A stretch of 10,352 nt of DNA. Origin: Planctomycetaceae bacterium (lineage in GTDB: Bacteria; Planctomycetota; Phycisphaerae; Phycisphaerales; SM1A02). The notes below the pieces were generated by a model. The model had not been told where the DNA came from. It saw only the letters and a list, made by a program, of their open reading frames with translations, and made no database searches. The stretch is taken from NCBI GenBank assembly GCA_947459855.1, contig CANHFL010000015.1, positions 1 to 10,352 on the forward strand, written 5' to 3'. How positions within the stretch are numbered: the stretch's first letter is position 1; each line of letters opens with the position of its first letter. A program made the position numbers and the translations under genes. Positions 1 to 6,533 of this stretch are shown piece after piece.

Positions 1-102
1 GCGCGATAACGCCGCCTCTGCAGGCATGACTTCCGAGCGCGACCTGCAATGGACCCGCGCCGTGGATCGTTCCGACCTGCGAAAGGTCGAGGACTTTCAG
101 CC

Positions 103-2370
103 ATGCCCAACGCAGATGCCCCGCACGAGTGCCGCCGCGCTGCCGCGTTGCTTCGTCCGGCGGGCGCCGCCATCGCCTTCTGCCTGCTCCTGCTGGCGGC
201 GCGCCCAGTGCTGGCGCAGACGAACGTCCGCGCATGGTCCGCGTCCGGCCAGGTGTTCGTCGTCTGGCGCGTCGATGCGACGGCTCCCCTGACCTACGAC
301 GTCTACCGATCTTCGGCACCGATGACCTCCACCGCGCAGGCGACGCTTGCGGGCCGTGTGTTCGAGCCGGAATGGCGGGGCGAGCGCCTGAGACTCGTGG
401 ATCAGGCCGCGACCTGGCGGGTGCCGGCCGCGGGCGGCGGGATCTACCAGCTTGCGGCCAACGAGGGACTCTTCGTCTACACGCCGCGCGCCGGCGCCAC
501 CGAGTACTTCGCCGTGGTCCGCAACGGCAGCACGGCGGTCTCGACGACCAACCGCACCGCGGCGGCGGTCCAGGTCGGCTACGACCCGGTGGCTGCCCCG
601 GTCACGTGCCATCTCCAGTACTCGGGCGTGACCACGCGCGGCTACCCGTTCAAGACCTGGGCCATGTGGGTCGACGGCCGCGATGACCCCGCCGACGCAC
701 GCCCCGACTTCCCCGTGATGGCGAACGCCGCCAAACACGGCGCGCCGCACGTCTTCTCCGTCTACGAGCCGACCGCCGGCCTGCCGGCCGGGCCATATCC
801 CGTGACGATCTGCCTCCACGGAGGCGGCCCGTCCGGGACGCACTGGTCGTGGGCGCCGGAATCCGTCCATTACGCGAACGACGACGCCACGCCCCTCGGG
901 GGCATCACGGTGGGCATGGACGACCGGCTGTTCGTCGCCACGAACGGCGTGGTCAACAGCGATCGCCCGACCAACTGGTTCGGCTGGTGGCCGGGCATGG
1001 ATCCCGTCAGCAACAACCTCCCGCCGAACAGCGCGGTGGTGGTGCCGTACACGCTCCGGCGGCTGGTCTGGACCATCGGCTGGCTGCAGTCGCGGTCGCC
1101 GTACGCGATTGACGCAAAGCGCACCTCGGTGATGGGCAACTCGATGGGCGGTGCGGGCACGCTGCTCCTCAGCAGGTTCCGGCCCGAACTCTTCAGCGCC
1201 GCGACCGCCTTCGTGCCGCAGCACTACACGCCGGAGACCGGGCAGCGCCTGTTCGGGACGACCGCGCAGAACCTGCAGACGACCGAGACCGGCCCCGGCG
1301 GGGTGACGCTGCGGGTGAACGACTTCTTCGATCATGCCGTACGGCTCTCGCCCCAGCAGCGGGACTGCTGCCTCACCCGCATCTTCCGCGGGCGGCTCGA
1401 TCCGACGGTGGAATGGGGACCGCTGACGATCGGGCTCTTCAACGACATGACGGCCGGTCGCTGGGGCACCCACCTCTACTGGGACAACCGGGATCACACC
1501 GCCTCGGACTGGACCACCGACGACCCGACCATCGCCGGGATCGACATCGGCGAGTGGGTCTCGCCCGTGCGCACCTCGCGATCGGGCGCGCCGTACCAGG
1601 CACGGTTCCGGACGGACCAGTCCTACCCCGGCTTCTTCGGCGACGACCAGCAGCCCGGGACGGCGGGGCGGCAACCGACGCTCGGGAACGGCGCCCCGAC
1701 CGACGGCACGCCGTGGGGAACCTGGGGCGGTTACTTCGACTGGGACACCGAGACCATCTTCGATACGCCGCAGGGCTGGTCGTGCACGATGTTCCTGGTG
1801 GGCCGGTCGTCGGCGACCGTGGACAACTTCCCGGGCACGTCGGCCACCACCAGCCTGACGGTACGCAAGCCGAGAAAGCTGCTGCCTGCAGCCGGAGCCA
1901 CTGTCGCGTGGACACTCCGAGACGACCGGACCGACGCGGTGCTGCAGTCGGGGAGCACGGCGGCCGAGGCGAACGGCCTGCTGGCGATCACCGGCCTCAC
2001 CATCCCCAAGGACCCCCAGCGCGTGCGGCTCGAGCTGCGCATGGGCACGGCCGTCCGCCCGGGCGACCTGGACGGCGATGGCGTGGTGGATCGCGATGAC
2101 CTGACGCTGATGACCGCGACACCGATCGACCTCGACGGCGATGGTGCCGCGGATCAGGCCGACGTCGCGATGCTCGAGCGGTACGTGCTGCGGTACGCGT
2201 GCCCCGGGGACATGGACGGCAGCGGAACGGTGAATGGCTTGGACCTCGGCCAGCTGCTCGCCGCATGGGGACCGTGCGGACCGGACTGTGTGGCCGATCT
2301 CGACGATGACCGCGTCGTGGGAGGAACCGACCTCGGGACGCTGCTCGCCAACTGGGGAGGATGCCCGTGA
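103..2370 (+). CDS. Secreted alpha/beta hydrolase (esterase-like) with C-terminal dockerin/EF-hand-like tail
   Basis: Predicted exported serine esterase of 755 residues. Residues 1-38 form a signal peptide ending VLA|QT. Residues ~40-190 look like a beta-sandwich (FN3-like, 'VFVVWRV...TYDVYRS'). The catalytic domain (~210-560) shows an oxyanion-hole HGGG at 239-242 and the nucleophile elbow GNSMG at 345-349 (Ser347). Asp433 (RLDPT) and His465 (RDHTA) are the likely acid and base. The tail from residue 655 has four Ca-loop-like motifs (starting near 655, 676, 703 and 732), the last two followed by 'DLGQLLAAWG' and 'DLGTLLANWG'. I chose ATG 103 because the signal peptide then has normal length and a purine-rich GAGGA lies upstream; an in-frame ATG at 49 would add 18 residues. 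The stop overlaps the next gene by GTGA. The fold and triad are well supported; the substrate (polyester, acyl-sugar or feruloyl ester) is unknown. Confidence 0.9.
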   Translation: MPNADAPHECRRAAALLRPAGAAIAFCLLLLAARPVLAQTNVRAWSASGQVFVVWRVDATAPLTYDVYRSSAPMTSTAQATLAGRVFEPEWRGERLRLVDQAATWRVPAAGGGIYQLAANEGLFVYTPRAGATEYFAVVRNGSTAVSTTNRTAAAVQVGYDPVAAPVTCHLQYSGVTTRGYPFKTWAMWVDGRDDPADARPDFPVMANAAKHGAPHVFSVYEPTAGLPAGPYPVTICLHGGGPSGTHWSWAPESVHYANDDATPLGGITVGMDDRLFVATNGVVNSDRPTNWFGWWPGMDPVSNNLPPNSAVVVPYTLRRLVWTIGWLQSRSPYAIDAKRTSVMGNSMGGAGTLLLSRFRPELFSAATAFVPQHYTPETGQRLFGTTAQNLQTTETGPGGVTLRVNDFFDHAVRLSPQQRDCCLTRIFRGRLDPTVEWGPLTIGLFNDMTAGRWGTHLYWDNRDHTASDWTTDDPTIAGIDIGEWVSPVRTSRSGAPYQARFRTDQSYPGFFGDDQQPGTAGRQPTLGNGAPTDGTPWGTWGGYFDWDTETIFDTPQGWSCTMFLVGRSSATVDNFPGTSATTSLTVRKPRKLLPAAGATVAWTLRDDRTDAVLQSGSTAAEANGLLAITGLTIPKDPQRVRLELRMGTAVRPGDLDGDGVVDRDDLTLMTATPIDLDGDGAADQADVAMLERYVLRYACPGDMDGSGTVNGLDLGQLLAAWGPCGPDCVADLDDDRVVGGTDLGTLLANWGGCP
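2354..2360 (+). promoter_or_regulatory. Shine-Dalgarno GGGGAGG deciding a GTG start
   Basis: This strong ribosome-binding site lies inside the last codons of the upstream hydrolase gene. It abuts an in-frame ATG at 2361 with no spacer but is 6 nt from the GTG at 2367. Spacing therefore favours GTG 2367, which gives a 4-base GTGA start/stop overlap and implies translational coupling. Confidence 0.75.
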
Positions 2371-3656
2371 GACGCACTCTGCTTGTGGTAACCGTCGCGT
2401 TGATCGTGCAGGGGCTGCCTGCCGCGGCGCATGCGCAGGACCTGCGCCTCATCCAGCTGCCGCCGTCGGCCTCGCCGCGCGACCTGCTCTACAACCCGAT
2501 CAGCAACAAGCTGTACACCGCAAACACGCCGCAGACGGGCGCCCCGTCCGCGGAGAGCGTGACGATCGTCAACGGCGCGACGGATTCGATCATCCGCACC
2601 GTAGACATGGCCGCCGGGCCCCGCGACTTCTGCCTGAACACGCAGGGCAACAAGGTGTACGTGGCCAACTACTTCGCCGACAGCGTCACCGTGATCGACG
2701 GCGTGACCGATCAGGTCACGGCGGTCATCCCCGTGGGCGACGGGCCGCGCGCGCTCTGCTACGCCTCGCAGGACAACCGCATCTACTGCGCGAACGAGTT
2801 CTCGGGGAACGTCACCGTCATCGACGGCGCATCAAACGCGGTGGTGGCGACCGTCAACGTCGGCTCCACGCCGCGGGTCATCTGCTACAACGCGACCAGC
2901 AACAAGGTGTACTGCCCGAACGCCGGCAGCCAGACGGTCTCGGTGATCTCGGGGTCGACGAACGCGGTGGTGGCGACCGTGCCGGTGGGAACCGTCCCGC
3001 GCGGGATTCTCTGGAACCCGCAGAACAACCGCGTCTACTGCTCGAACTACGGATCGGACACCGTCAGCGTGATCGACGGCGTGAGCAATGCGGTGGTGGC
3101 GACCGTGCCGGTAGGCGACGGCCCGACGGCGCTCGGCCACAACCCGGTCGGCAACAAGGTGTATGTGTCGAACGTCGGCGCGCCGGGCCCCAACACACCG
3201 CCGGCATGCAGCGTCTCGGTGATCGGGGGCGCGTCGAACACGGTGCTGACGACCCTCGTGGCCGGCGACGAACCGACGGCCTTCTGCTATTCGCCGAACG
3301 ACCGTCGCATGTACTGGGTCAACGAGTGGAGCCATTCGCTCGCGATGGTGGACGCCGAGACCGACACGCAGGTCTCCGTGCTGCCGCTGGGGACCGGGCA
3401 GGTCCAGCCCGTCGACATGGCCTACAACTCGGTGAACGGCCGGGTCTACACCGCAAACCGGCTGACCTACGCGATCGGCGTGCTCGACACGGTCGCGGCA
3501 TGCCCCGCCGACCTCGACGGCAGCGGGAACATCGACGGCACCGACCTGGGCGCGCTCCTGTCCGGCTGGGGGACCCCGGCCCGTGACCTCACGGGCGACG
3601 GCCGGACGGATGGCCTCGACCTCGGCGTCCTGCTTGCGGCGTGGGGGCCCTGCTGA
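2367..3656 (+). CDS. Secreted YVTN-family beta-propeller protein with C-terminal dockerin/EF-hand-like tail
   Basis: Predicted exported propeller of 429 residues, probably a binding or scaffold protein rather than an enzyme. Residues 1-23 form a signal peptide (cleavage AHA|QD). Seven full repeat units start near residues 41, 89, 131, 173, 215, 257 and 307. Each follows the pattern 'YN..NKVY.AN...VTVIDG..NAVVATVPVG.GP'. A partial eighth unit from 352 lacks its last strand, which the N-terminal segment 25-40 could supply as a velcro closure. Four consecutive units are exactly 42 residues; the sixth is 50 residues because of a proline-rich insertion. The tail 379-429 is bounded by Cys379 and Cys429 and holds two Ca-loop motifs with 'DLGALLSGWG' and 'DLGVLLAAWG'. 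It overlaps the upstream hydrolase by GTGA and shares its tail type, so the two products are probably co-produced and localised the same way. The family is confident; the ligand is unknown. Confidence 0.92.
   Translation: MRRTLLVVTVALIVQGLPAAAHAQDLRLIQLPPSASPRDLLYNPISNKLYTANTPQTGAPSAESVTIVNGATDSIIRTVDMAAGPRDFCLNTQGNKVYVANYFADSVTVIDGVTDQVTAVIPVGDGPRALCYASQDNRIYCANEFSGNVTVIDGASNAVVATVNVGSTPRVICYNATSNKVYCPNAGSQTVSVISGSTNAVVATVPVGTVPRGILWNPQNNRVYCSNYGSDTVSVIDGVSNAVVATVPVGDGPTALGHNPVGNKVYVSNVGAPGPNTPPACSVSVIGGASNTVLTTLVAGDEPTAFCYSPNDRRMYWVNEWSHSLAMVDAETDTQVSVLPLGTGQVQPVDMAYNSVNGRVYTANRLTYAIGVLDTVAACPADLDGSGNIDGTDLGALLSGWGTPARDLTGDGRTDGLDLGVLLAAWGPC
2631..3134 (+). repeat. Tandem 126-bp repeat units inside the propeller gene
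   Basis: Four contiguous units of exactly 126 bp (42 codons) begin at 2631, 2757, 2883 and 3009. Identity extends to the DNA: AACGCGGTGGTGGCGACCGT occurs at 2835-2854 and 2961-2980, and with one mismatch at 3087-3106, at exact 126-bp spacing. The last copy lies just inside the fourth unit. The conserved DNA suggests recent duplication or gene conversion between blades. Confidence 0.8.
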
Positions 3657-3683
3657 GGGACGGCGGAGCGCCGCGCGCGTCCG

Positions 3684-3738
3684 TCCCCGATCGCGTCGCG
3701 CGGCCCGCCGATCGCGTGCCCCGCCGCCAGATCGGGGA
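3684..3738. terminator. Inverted repeat downstream of the hydrolase-propeller operon (weak terminator candidate)
   Basis: Arms TCCCCGATC (3684-3692) and GATCGGGGA (3730-3738) are perfect 9-bp complements around a GC-rich 37-nt interior. The position, 28 bp after the propeller stop, suits a terminator. However, the loop is long and there is no T-run, so it may equally be a chance or regulatory repeat. The rest of 3657-3855 shows no gene. Confidence 0.25.
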
Positions 3739-3749
3739 ATCGGCCGCGC

Positions 3750-3797
3750 ATGCATCGCCCCGACCGCGACGCATACTCGTCCCTCGGATGCATCGCC
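3750..3797. repeat. 10-bp direct repeat upstream of the PEP-CTERM gene
   Basis: ATGCATCGCC occurs at 3750-3759 and 3788-3797, 38 bp start to start. The repeats flank CATACT at 3772-3777, a possible but weak -10 element without a convincing -35. The arrangement could be an operator pair, but chance is not excluded. Confidence 0.2.
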
Positions 3798-3842
3798 GGA
3801 TCGTGGATCCCGCGAAGGCACCCGGAACACCGTGCCTGGCAC

Positions 3843-3850
3843 GGAGGAGG
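3843..3850 (+). promoter_or_regulatory. Shine-Dalgarno GGAGGAGG
   Basis: This strong site is 5 nt upstream of ATG 3856. It fixes the start of the PEP-CTERM protein against the longer open frame that continues upstream. Confidence 0.8.
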
Positions 3851-3855
3851 ACGAG

Positions 3856-4536
3856 ATGCCGTCGAGATCAGCGATCGGGTGGTCGTGCGTCGCATCGATA
3901 CTGCCGATCGCGGCGCAGGCCGCCGCGGGCGTCCCGGCCGGTCCGAGCTTCTTCGGGACCGACGATCCCGTCGGCCACTGGTTCGTCTCGACGAACGTCG
4001 ATCGGAACGGGGATGCGACGCATCCGTTCCGGACGGATCGCTTCGAGCAGGCGGTGAACCTGACCTACGACAGCGCGCGGTTCGACTGGATCGCCGACGT
4101 TCCGAGCGGCAGCCACGGCGGCGTGGGGAACTGGACGTTCTTCGTGTTCCGCCAGACGTTCGACCTGACCGGGTTCGACCCGTCCACGGCCCGCCTGACG
4201 ATGCGCTGGGCCGCCGACGACTCCGGCGAGATCATCGCGGACCGCGGCTCGTGGATCCCGGCATTCAGCCTGAACGGCGGCGCGTTGGTCAACTACCCCG
4301 GATCGACCCCGGAGCACCGCATCCCGACCTACGACTATTGCGACTGGGTGACGATCTCGAGCGGGTTCGTCGCCGGCCTGAACACGATCGACTTCTACGT
4401 CGAGGGGAACGGGCAGACGGACGGGTTCGGGCTGCAGGTCCAGTCCTTCACCGCGGACGTGCCGGCACCGGCAGGCGTGGCCGTGCTGGTGCAGGGGCTC
4501 TCCTGCATCAGTGGCAGGCGAAGACGGCAGGCCTGA
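3856..4536 (+). CDS. PEP-CTERM sorting-domain protein with jelly-roll-like body
   Basis: Predicted exported surface or matrix protein of 226 residues. The N-terminus is a short signal peptide ending near AQA|AAG (residue ~23). The body (~25-200) matches a pattern seen in planctomycete and proteobacterial PEP-CTERM proteins: 'FRQTFDLTGFDPSTARLTMRW', then 'SGFVAGLNTIDFYVEGN', then 'GLQVQSFTAD', read here as a galactose-binding-like beta-sandwich. The C-terminus has the tripartite sorting signal: VPAP at 202-205, a short hydrophobic stretch and a terminal RRRR cluster at residues 221-224. In the PEP-CTERM/exosortase model such tails are processed at the membrane on the way to the surface or exopolysaccharide layer. 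The hydrophobic stretch is short and broken by Gln, Ser and Cys, so the signal is slightly degenerate. No exosortase is in the window. The start is set by the GGAGGAGG site. The gene appears monocistronic and its ligand is unknown. Confidence 0.85.
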   Translation: MPSRSAIGWSCVASILPIAAQAAAGVPAGPSFFGTDDPVGHWFVSTNVDRNGDATHPFRTDRFEQAVNLTYDSARFDWIADVPSGSHGGVGNWTFFVFRQTFDLTGFDPSTARLTMRWAADDSGEIIADRGSWIPAFSLNGGALVNYPGSTPEHRIPTYDYCDWVTISSGFVAGLNTIDFYVEGNGQTDGFGLQVQSFTADVPAPAGVAVLVQGLSCISGRRRRQA

Positions 4537-4619
4537 GCGCCGCACGGGGGGAGACGCGGCGTTCCGGTGATGGCCAGGGGCCGCACGCAATCCCCCGCCG
4601 TCCCGGACGTTGATCGGGC

Positions 4620-4697
4620 ATGCGATCGACGTTCTGGATCGGGCGCCCGTTGATGACCCTGCTCGTTGCCGCAGCCGTGCTCGTCAATGCGGCGTAG
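4620..4697 (+). CDS. Possible 25-residue hydrophobic peptide ORF
   Basis: ATG 4620 to TAG 4697 encodes 25 residues with basic residues at positions 2 and 9 and a hydrophobic run 'LMTLLVAAAVLVNAA'. This looks like a signal peptide or single membrane segment that stops right after an AxA-like end. No good ribosome-binding site precedes it. It could be a remnant of a lost exported gene, a small membrane peptide, or chance. It sits in the 262-bp gap 4537-4798, where I see no other gene. Confidence 0.2.
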   Translation: MRSTFWIGRPLMTLLVAAAVLVNAA

Positions 4698-4786
4698 CCG
4701 GAACGCGGTTCTCCTCAGAAACCGAGAAGGATCGGGGATTGGCCCCTCCGCTGCAGCCGGGAGCGGGATCGTCCCGGAGCGGGCCG

Positions 4787-4792
4787 TAACCT
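4787..4792 (+). promoter_or_regulatory. Candidate -10 element (TAACCT) for the DUF418 gene
   Basis: TAACCT fits the TANNNT -10 consensus and ends 6 nt before ATG 4799. At that distance transcription would start at or beside the start codon, giving a leaderless mRNA. There is no clear -35 at normal spacing. The only Shine-Dalgarno-like stretch is a weak GGAGCGGG at 4776-4783. Confidence 0.25.
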
Positions 4793-4798
4793 ACGCGC

Positions 4799-6070
4799 AT
4801 GTCCACCGTTTCCCCGATCCCGCGCCTGGCGCGCGACCCCGGAATCGACTTTGCGCGCGGCCTGGCACTGCTCGGCATCATCCTGGTGAATGCGCGGTTC
4901 TTCTTCCTGCCGTTCGGCGGCGCGATCGGGAGCGAGGCGCTTCCGGAGGGGCTCGCACGCTCCGCGCTCGACTGGGCAGTGCACGACGCCGTCGACGCAC
5001 TGGCCGCATTCAAGTTCATCTCGGTCTTCTCGCTGCTCTTCGGCTTCGGACTCGCTCAGCAGGCGGCGCGGGCCGCGGCCGACGGGCGGTCGCGGTGGAG
5101 GAACGGACTGCGCCGCATGGGCATGATGCTGGTGATCGGCGTGCTGCATGGGCTGCTGGTGTGGTACGGGGACATCCTGACCGTCTACGCCGTGCTGGGC
5201 GTCCTGGTGCTCGCGTGCATCGGCCTCGATGATCGCTGGCTCCGCCGCGTGACCATCGGCGTGCTGGCCGTGACCGTGCTGATCACGCTGGTCGGGGCAG
5301 GTTTCCAGTGGGCATTCGGAGACGCCGTGGCAGCGGCGGACGCCGGACAGGCCGCCGAGATAGCCGATCCATCGGAAGTTCCGCCGCGCGGGTTCGACGG
5401 GATGCTGGCCGCCCAGTTCAACCCCGGGAGCCCGGTGTGGGTGGCGGCGGAGACGCACGCGTTCCGCGAGGGCCCATGGCTGCATGCGCTGCTGTTCCGA
5501 GCGGTGGGTTACGTCTTCGGGCTCGCGGTGACGCCCTTCAGCTACGGGTGGCAGGCCTTCCTGATGATGCTGATCGGGATCTGGGCACAGCGGACACGGC
5601 TGTTCGCACCGGAGGGTTCGGCGCACCGGCGCCGGCTCGCCAGTCGGCTCATCGCCGCGGGTCTTCCGTTCGCGGCGCTGGCGGTGGCGCCGTGGTGGGC
5701 GCTCGGGCGCGACAGCGCGGCGGCGCACGCGCTCTCGACCGTGGGGATCGGGTGCAGCGCCATCCTGCTCCCGGTCGGCTATGCGTGCCTCGCCATCGAG
5801 TATGGGCCGCGGCTGCCCGGAATCCTGCGCGCGCCCGTCCAGGCAGCGGGCTCCATCGGGCTCACCGTCTACCTGTCCGAGTCGGTCGCCTGCACGGCGA
5901 TCGCCTCGTGGTGGGGATTGGCGCGGTTCGGCACGATGACCGATGCGGAGTTCTCGCTGCTCGCGGTCGGCGTGTGGGCCGCGCTCGCGGTCGGGGCGCT
6001 TGCGTGGACCCGGATGGTGGGCAATGGGCCGATGGAGCGGCTCTGGCGCTGGGGAACCTACGGGGCCTGA
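4799..6070 (+). CDS. DUF418 / YeiB-like multi-pass membrane protein
   Basis: Integral inner-membrane protein of 423 residues from the DUF418 (YeiB-like) family, which is related to membrane acyltransferases and has no settled substrate. Family landmarks in order: 'GIDFARGLALLGIILVN' (15-31) in the first membrane segment; 'FISVFSLLFGFGLAQ' (73-87); 'HGLLVWYGDIL' (117-127) with His117 and Asp124; and the C-terminal 'GNGPMERLWRWGTYG' (408-422), a typical family ending. Further hydrophobic stretches lie near 105-120, 126-142, 150-170, 232-262, 283-300, 312-332, 346-372 and 385-404. A polar loop at ~175-225 is probably extracytoplasmic. The length is usual for the family. ATG 4799 places the first conserved motif 15 residues in, as expected. 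It appears monocistronic and converges on the next gene across a 90-bp gap (6071-6160) with no clear terminator. Family assignment is strong; any acyl-transfer role is inference. Confidence 0.9.
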   Translation: MSTVSPIPRLARDPGIDFARGLALLGIILVNARFFFLPFGGAIGSEALPEGLARSALDWAVHDAVDALAAFKFISVFSLLFGFGLAQQAARAAADGRSRWRNGLRRMGMMLVIGVLHGLLVWYGDILTVYAVLGVLVLACIGLDDRWLRRVTIGVLAVTVLITLVGAGFQWAFGDAVAAADAGQAAEIADPSEVPPRGFDGMLAAQFNPGSPVWVAAETHAFREGPWLHALLFRAVGYVFGLAVTPFSYGWQAFLMMLIGIWAQRTRLFAPEGSAHRRRLASRLIAAGLPFAALAVAPWWALGRDSAAAHALSTVGIGCSAILLPVGYACLAIEYGPRLPGILRAPVQAAGSIGLTVYLSESVACTAIASWWGLARFGTMTDAEFSLLAVGVWAALAVGALAWTRMVGNGPMERLWRWGTYGA

Positions 6071-6160
6071 CGAGATCCACTGGGGGGCAGCCTCCGGCAT
6101 CATCGGCCTCCGTCCGGCGCGCACGACCTGAACGTCGCGGCGGGGGCGCATGACCAGACG

Positions 6161-6400
6161 TTACGCCGCCCGCGTTTCCGAGGTCGGCGGCGTGATCGGC
6201 TGCAGCGAGACGATCAGCGCGACGTCCACGACCTCGGCCGCATCGAGCCCGGGCGGGACGACGTAGGCGGTGCGGCCCGATGGGACGAGCATCACGAATT
6301 CGGGGTGCGGCACGTCGAAGGTCCGCTGATCCACCAGGTGGATGCGGAACGGGGCAAACGGAACGGTTCGCAACGACGCACGGAGCTGGTCGGGAGACAC
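6161..6400 (-). CDS. Conserved hypothetical protein ('PFxPFRIHL' small protein)
   Basis: Cytosolic protein of 79 residues without signal peptide or membrane segment. It matches from memory a small family of unknown function frequent in planctomycetes: 'LRASLRTVPFAPFRIHLVD' (6-24), then 'VPHPEF' (30-35), 'PSGRTAYVV' (40-48) and a closing hydrophobic strand 'VVDVALIVSLQP' (57-68). It is probably a small beta-rich fold. I place the start at GTG 6400: the AAGGAGGT site is 6 nt from it but directly abuts the ATG at 6406, which would add two residues. The open frame continues upstream to 6568, but that part lacks family similarity. The gene is divergent from the triple hydrolase (133-bp gap) and convergent with the DUF418 gene. 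Function unknown. Confidence 0.8.
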   Translation of the reverse strand: MSPDQLRASLRTVPFAPFRIHLVDQRTFDVPHPEFVMLVPSGRTAYVVPPGLDAAEVVDVALIVSLQPITPPTSETRAA

Positions 6401-6406
6401 GGTCAT

Positions 6407-6414
6407 ACCTCCTT
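6407..6414 (-). promoter_or_regulatory. Shine-Dalgarno AAGGAGGT deciding a GTG start
   Basis: On the minus strand the near-perfect AAGGAGGT ends directly at an ATG (6406) and lies 6 nt before GTG 6400, so GTG is the better-spaced start. The same SD-ATGNNN-GTG layout occurs at 2354-2369. Confidence 0.7.
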
Positions 6415-6533
6415 CAGTATGCGCGCCACCGTACATGCGAACAAGCGCCGGGACGCCGGAGACGGCGGAAATTCGGGGCGTGCGGACCGCCTGGCGCTCG
6501 GCAATCGGGGGCAGTGTCCAACGTTCTTCGGGC

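Noticed and set aside
97..1674. Long open frame on the minus strand (525 codons)
   Set aside because: It runs antisense to the hydrolase gene. Its product is Arg/Gly/His-rich without recognisable motifs, as expected from GC-rich shadow frames.
2631..3134. Periodic repeats considered as a CRISPR or non-coding array
   Set aside because: The period is exactly 42 codons in an intact frame that encodes propeller blades; there are no spacer-repeat boundaries.
2832..3842. Long minus-strand open frame under the propeller gene
   Set aside because: The repetitive His/Arg/Val-rich product mirrors the repeats of the real gene; there is no family similarity and no ribosome-binding site.
4715..6151. Minus-strand open frame of 478 codons opposite the DUF418 gene
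   Set aside because: Composition of a shadow frame, while the plus frame has clear DUF418 motifs and membrane segments.
6071..6160. Search for a bidirectional terminator in the 90-bp convergent gap
   Set aside because: Only short GC-rich partial complementarities and no T-runs; nothing above chance.
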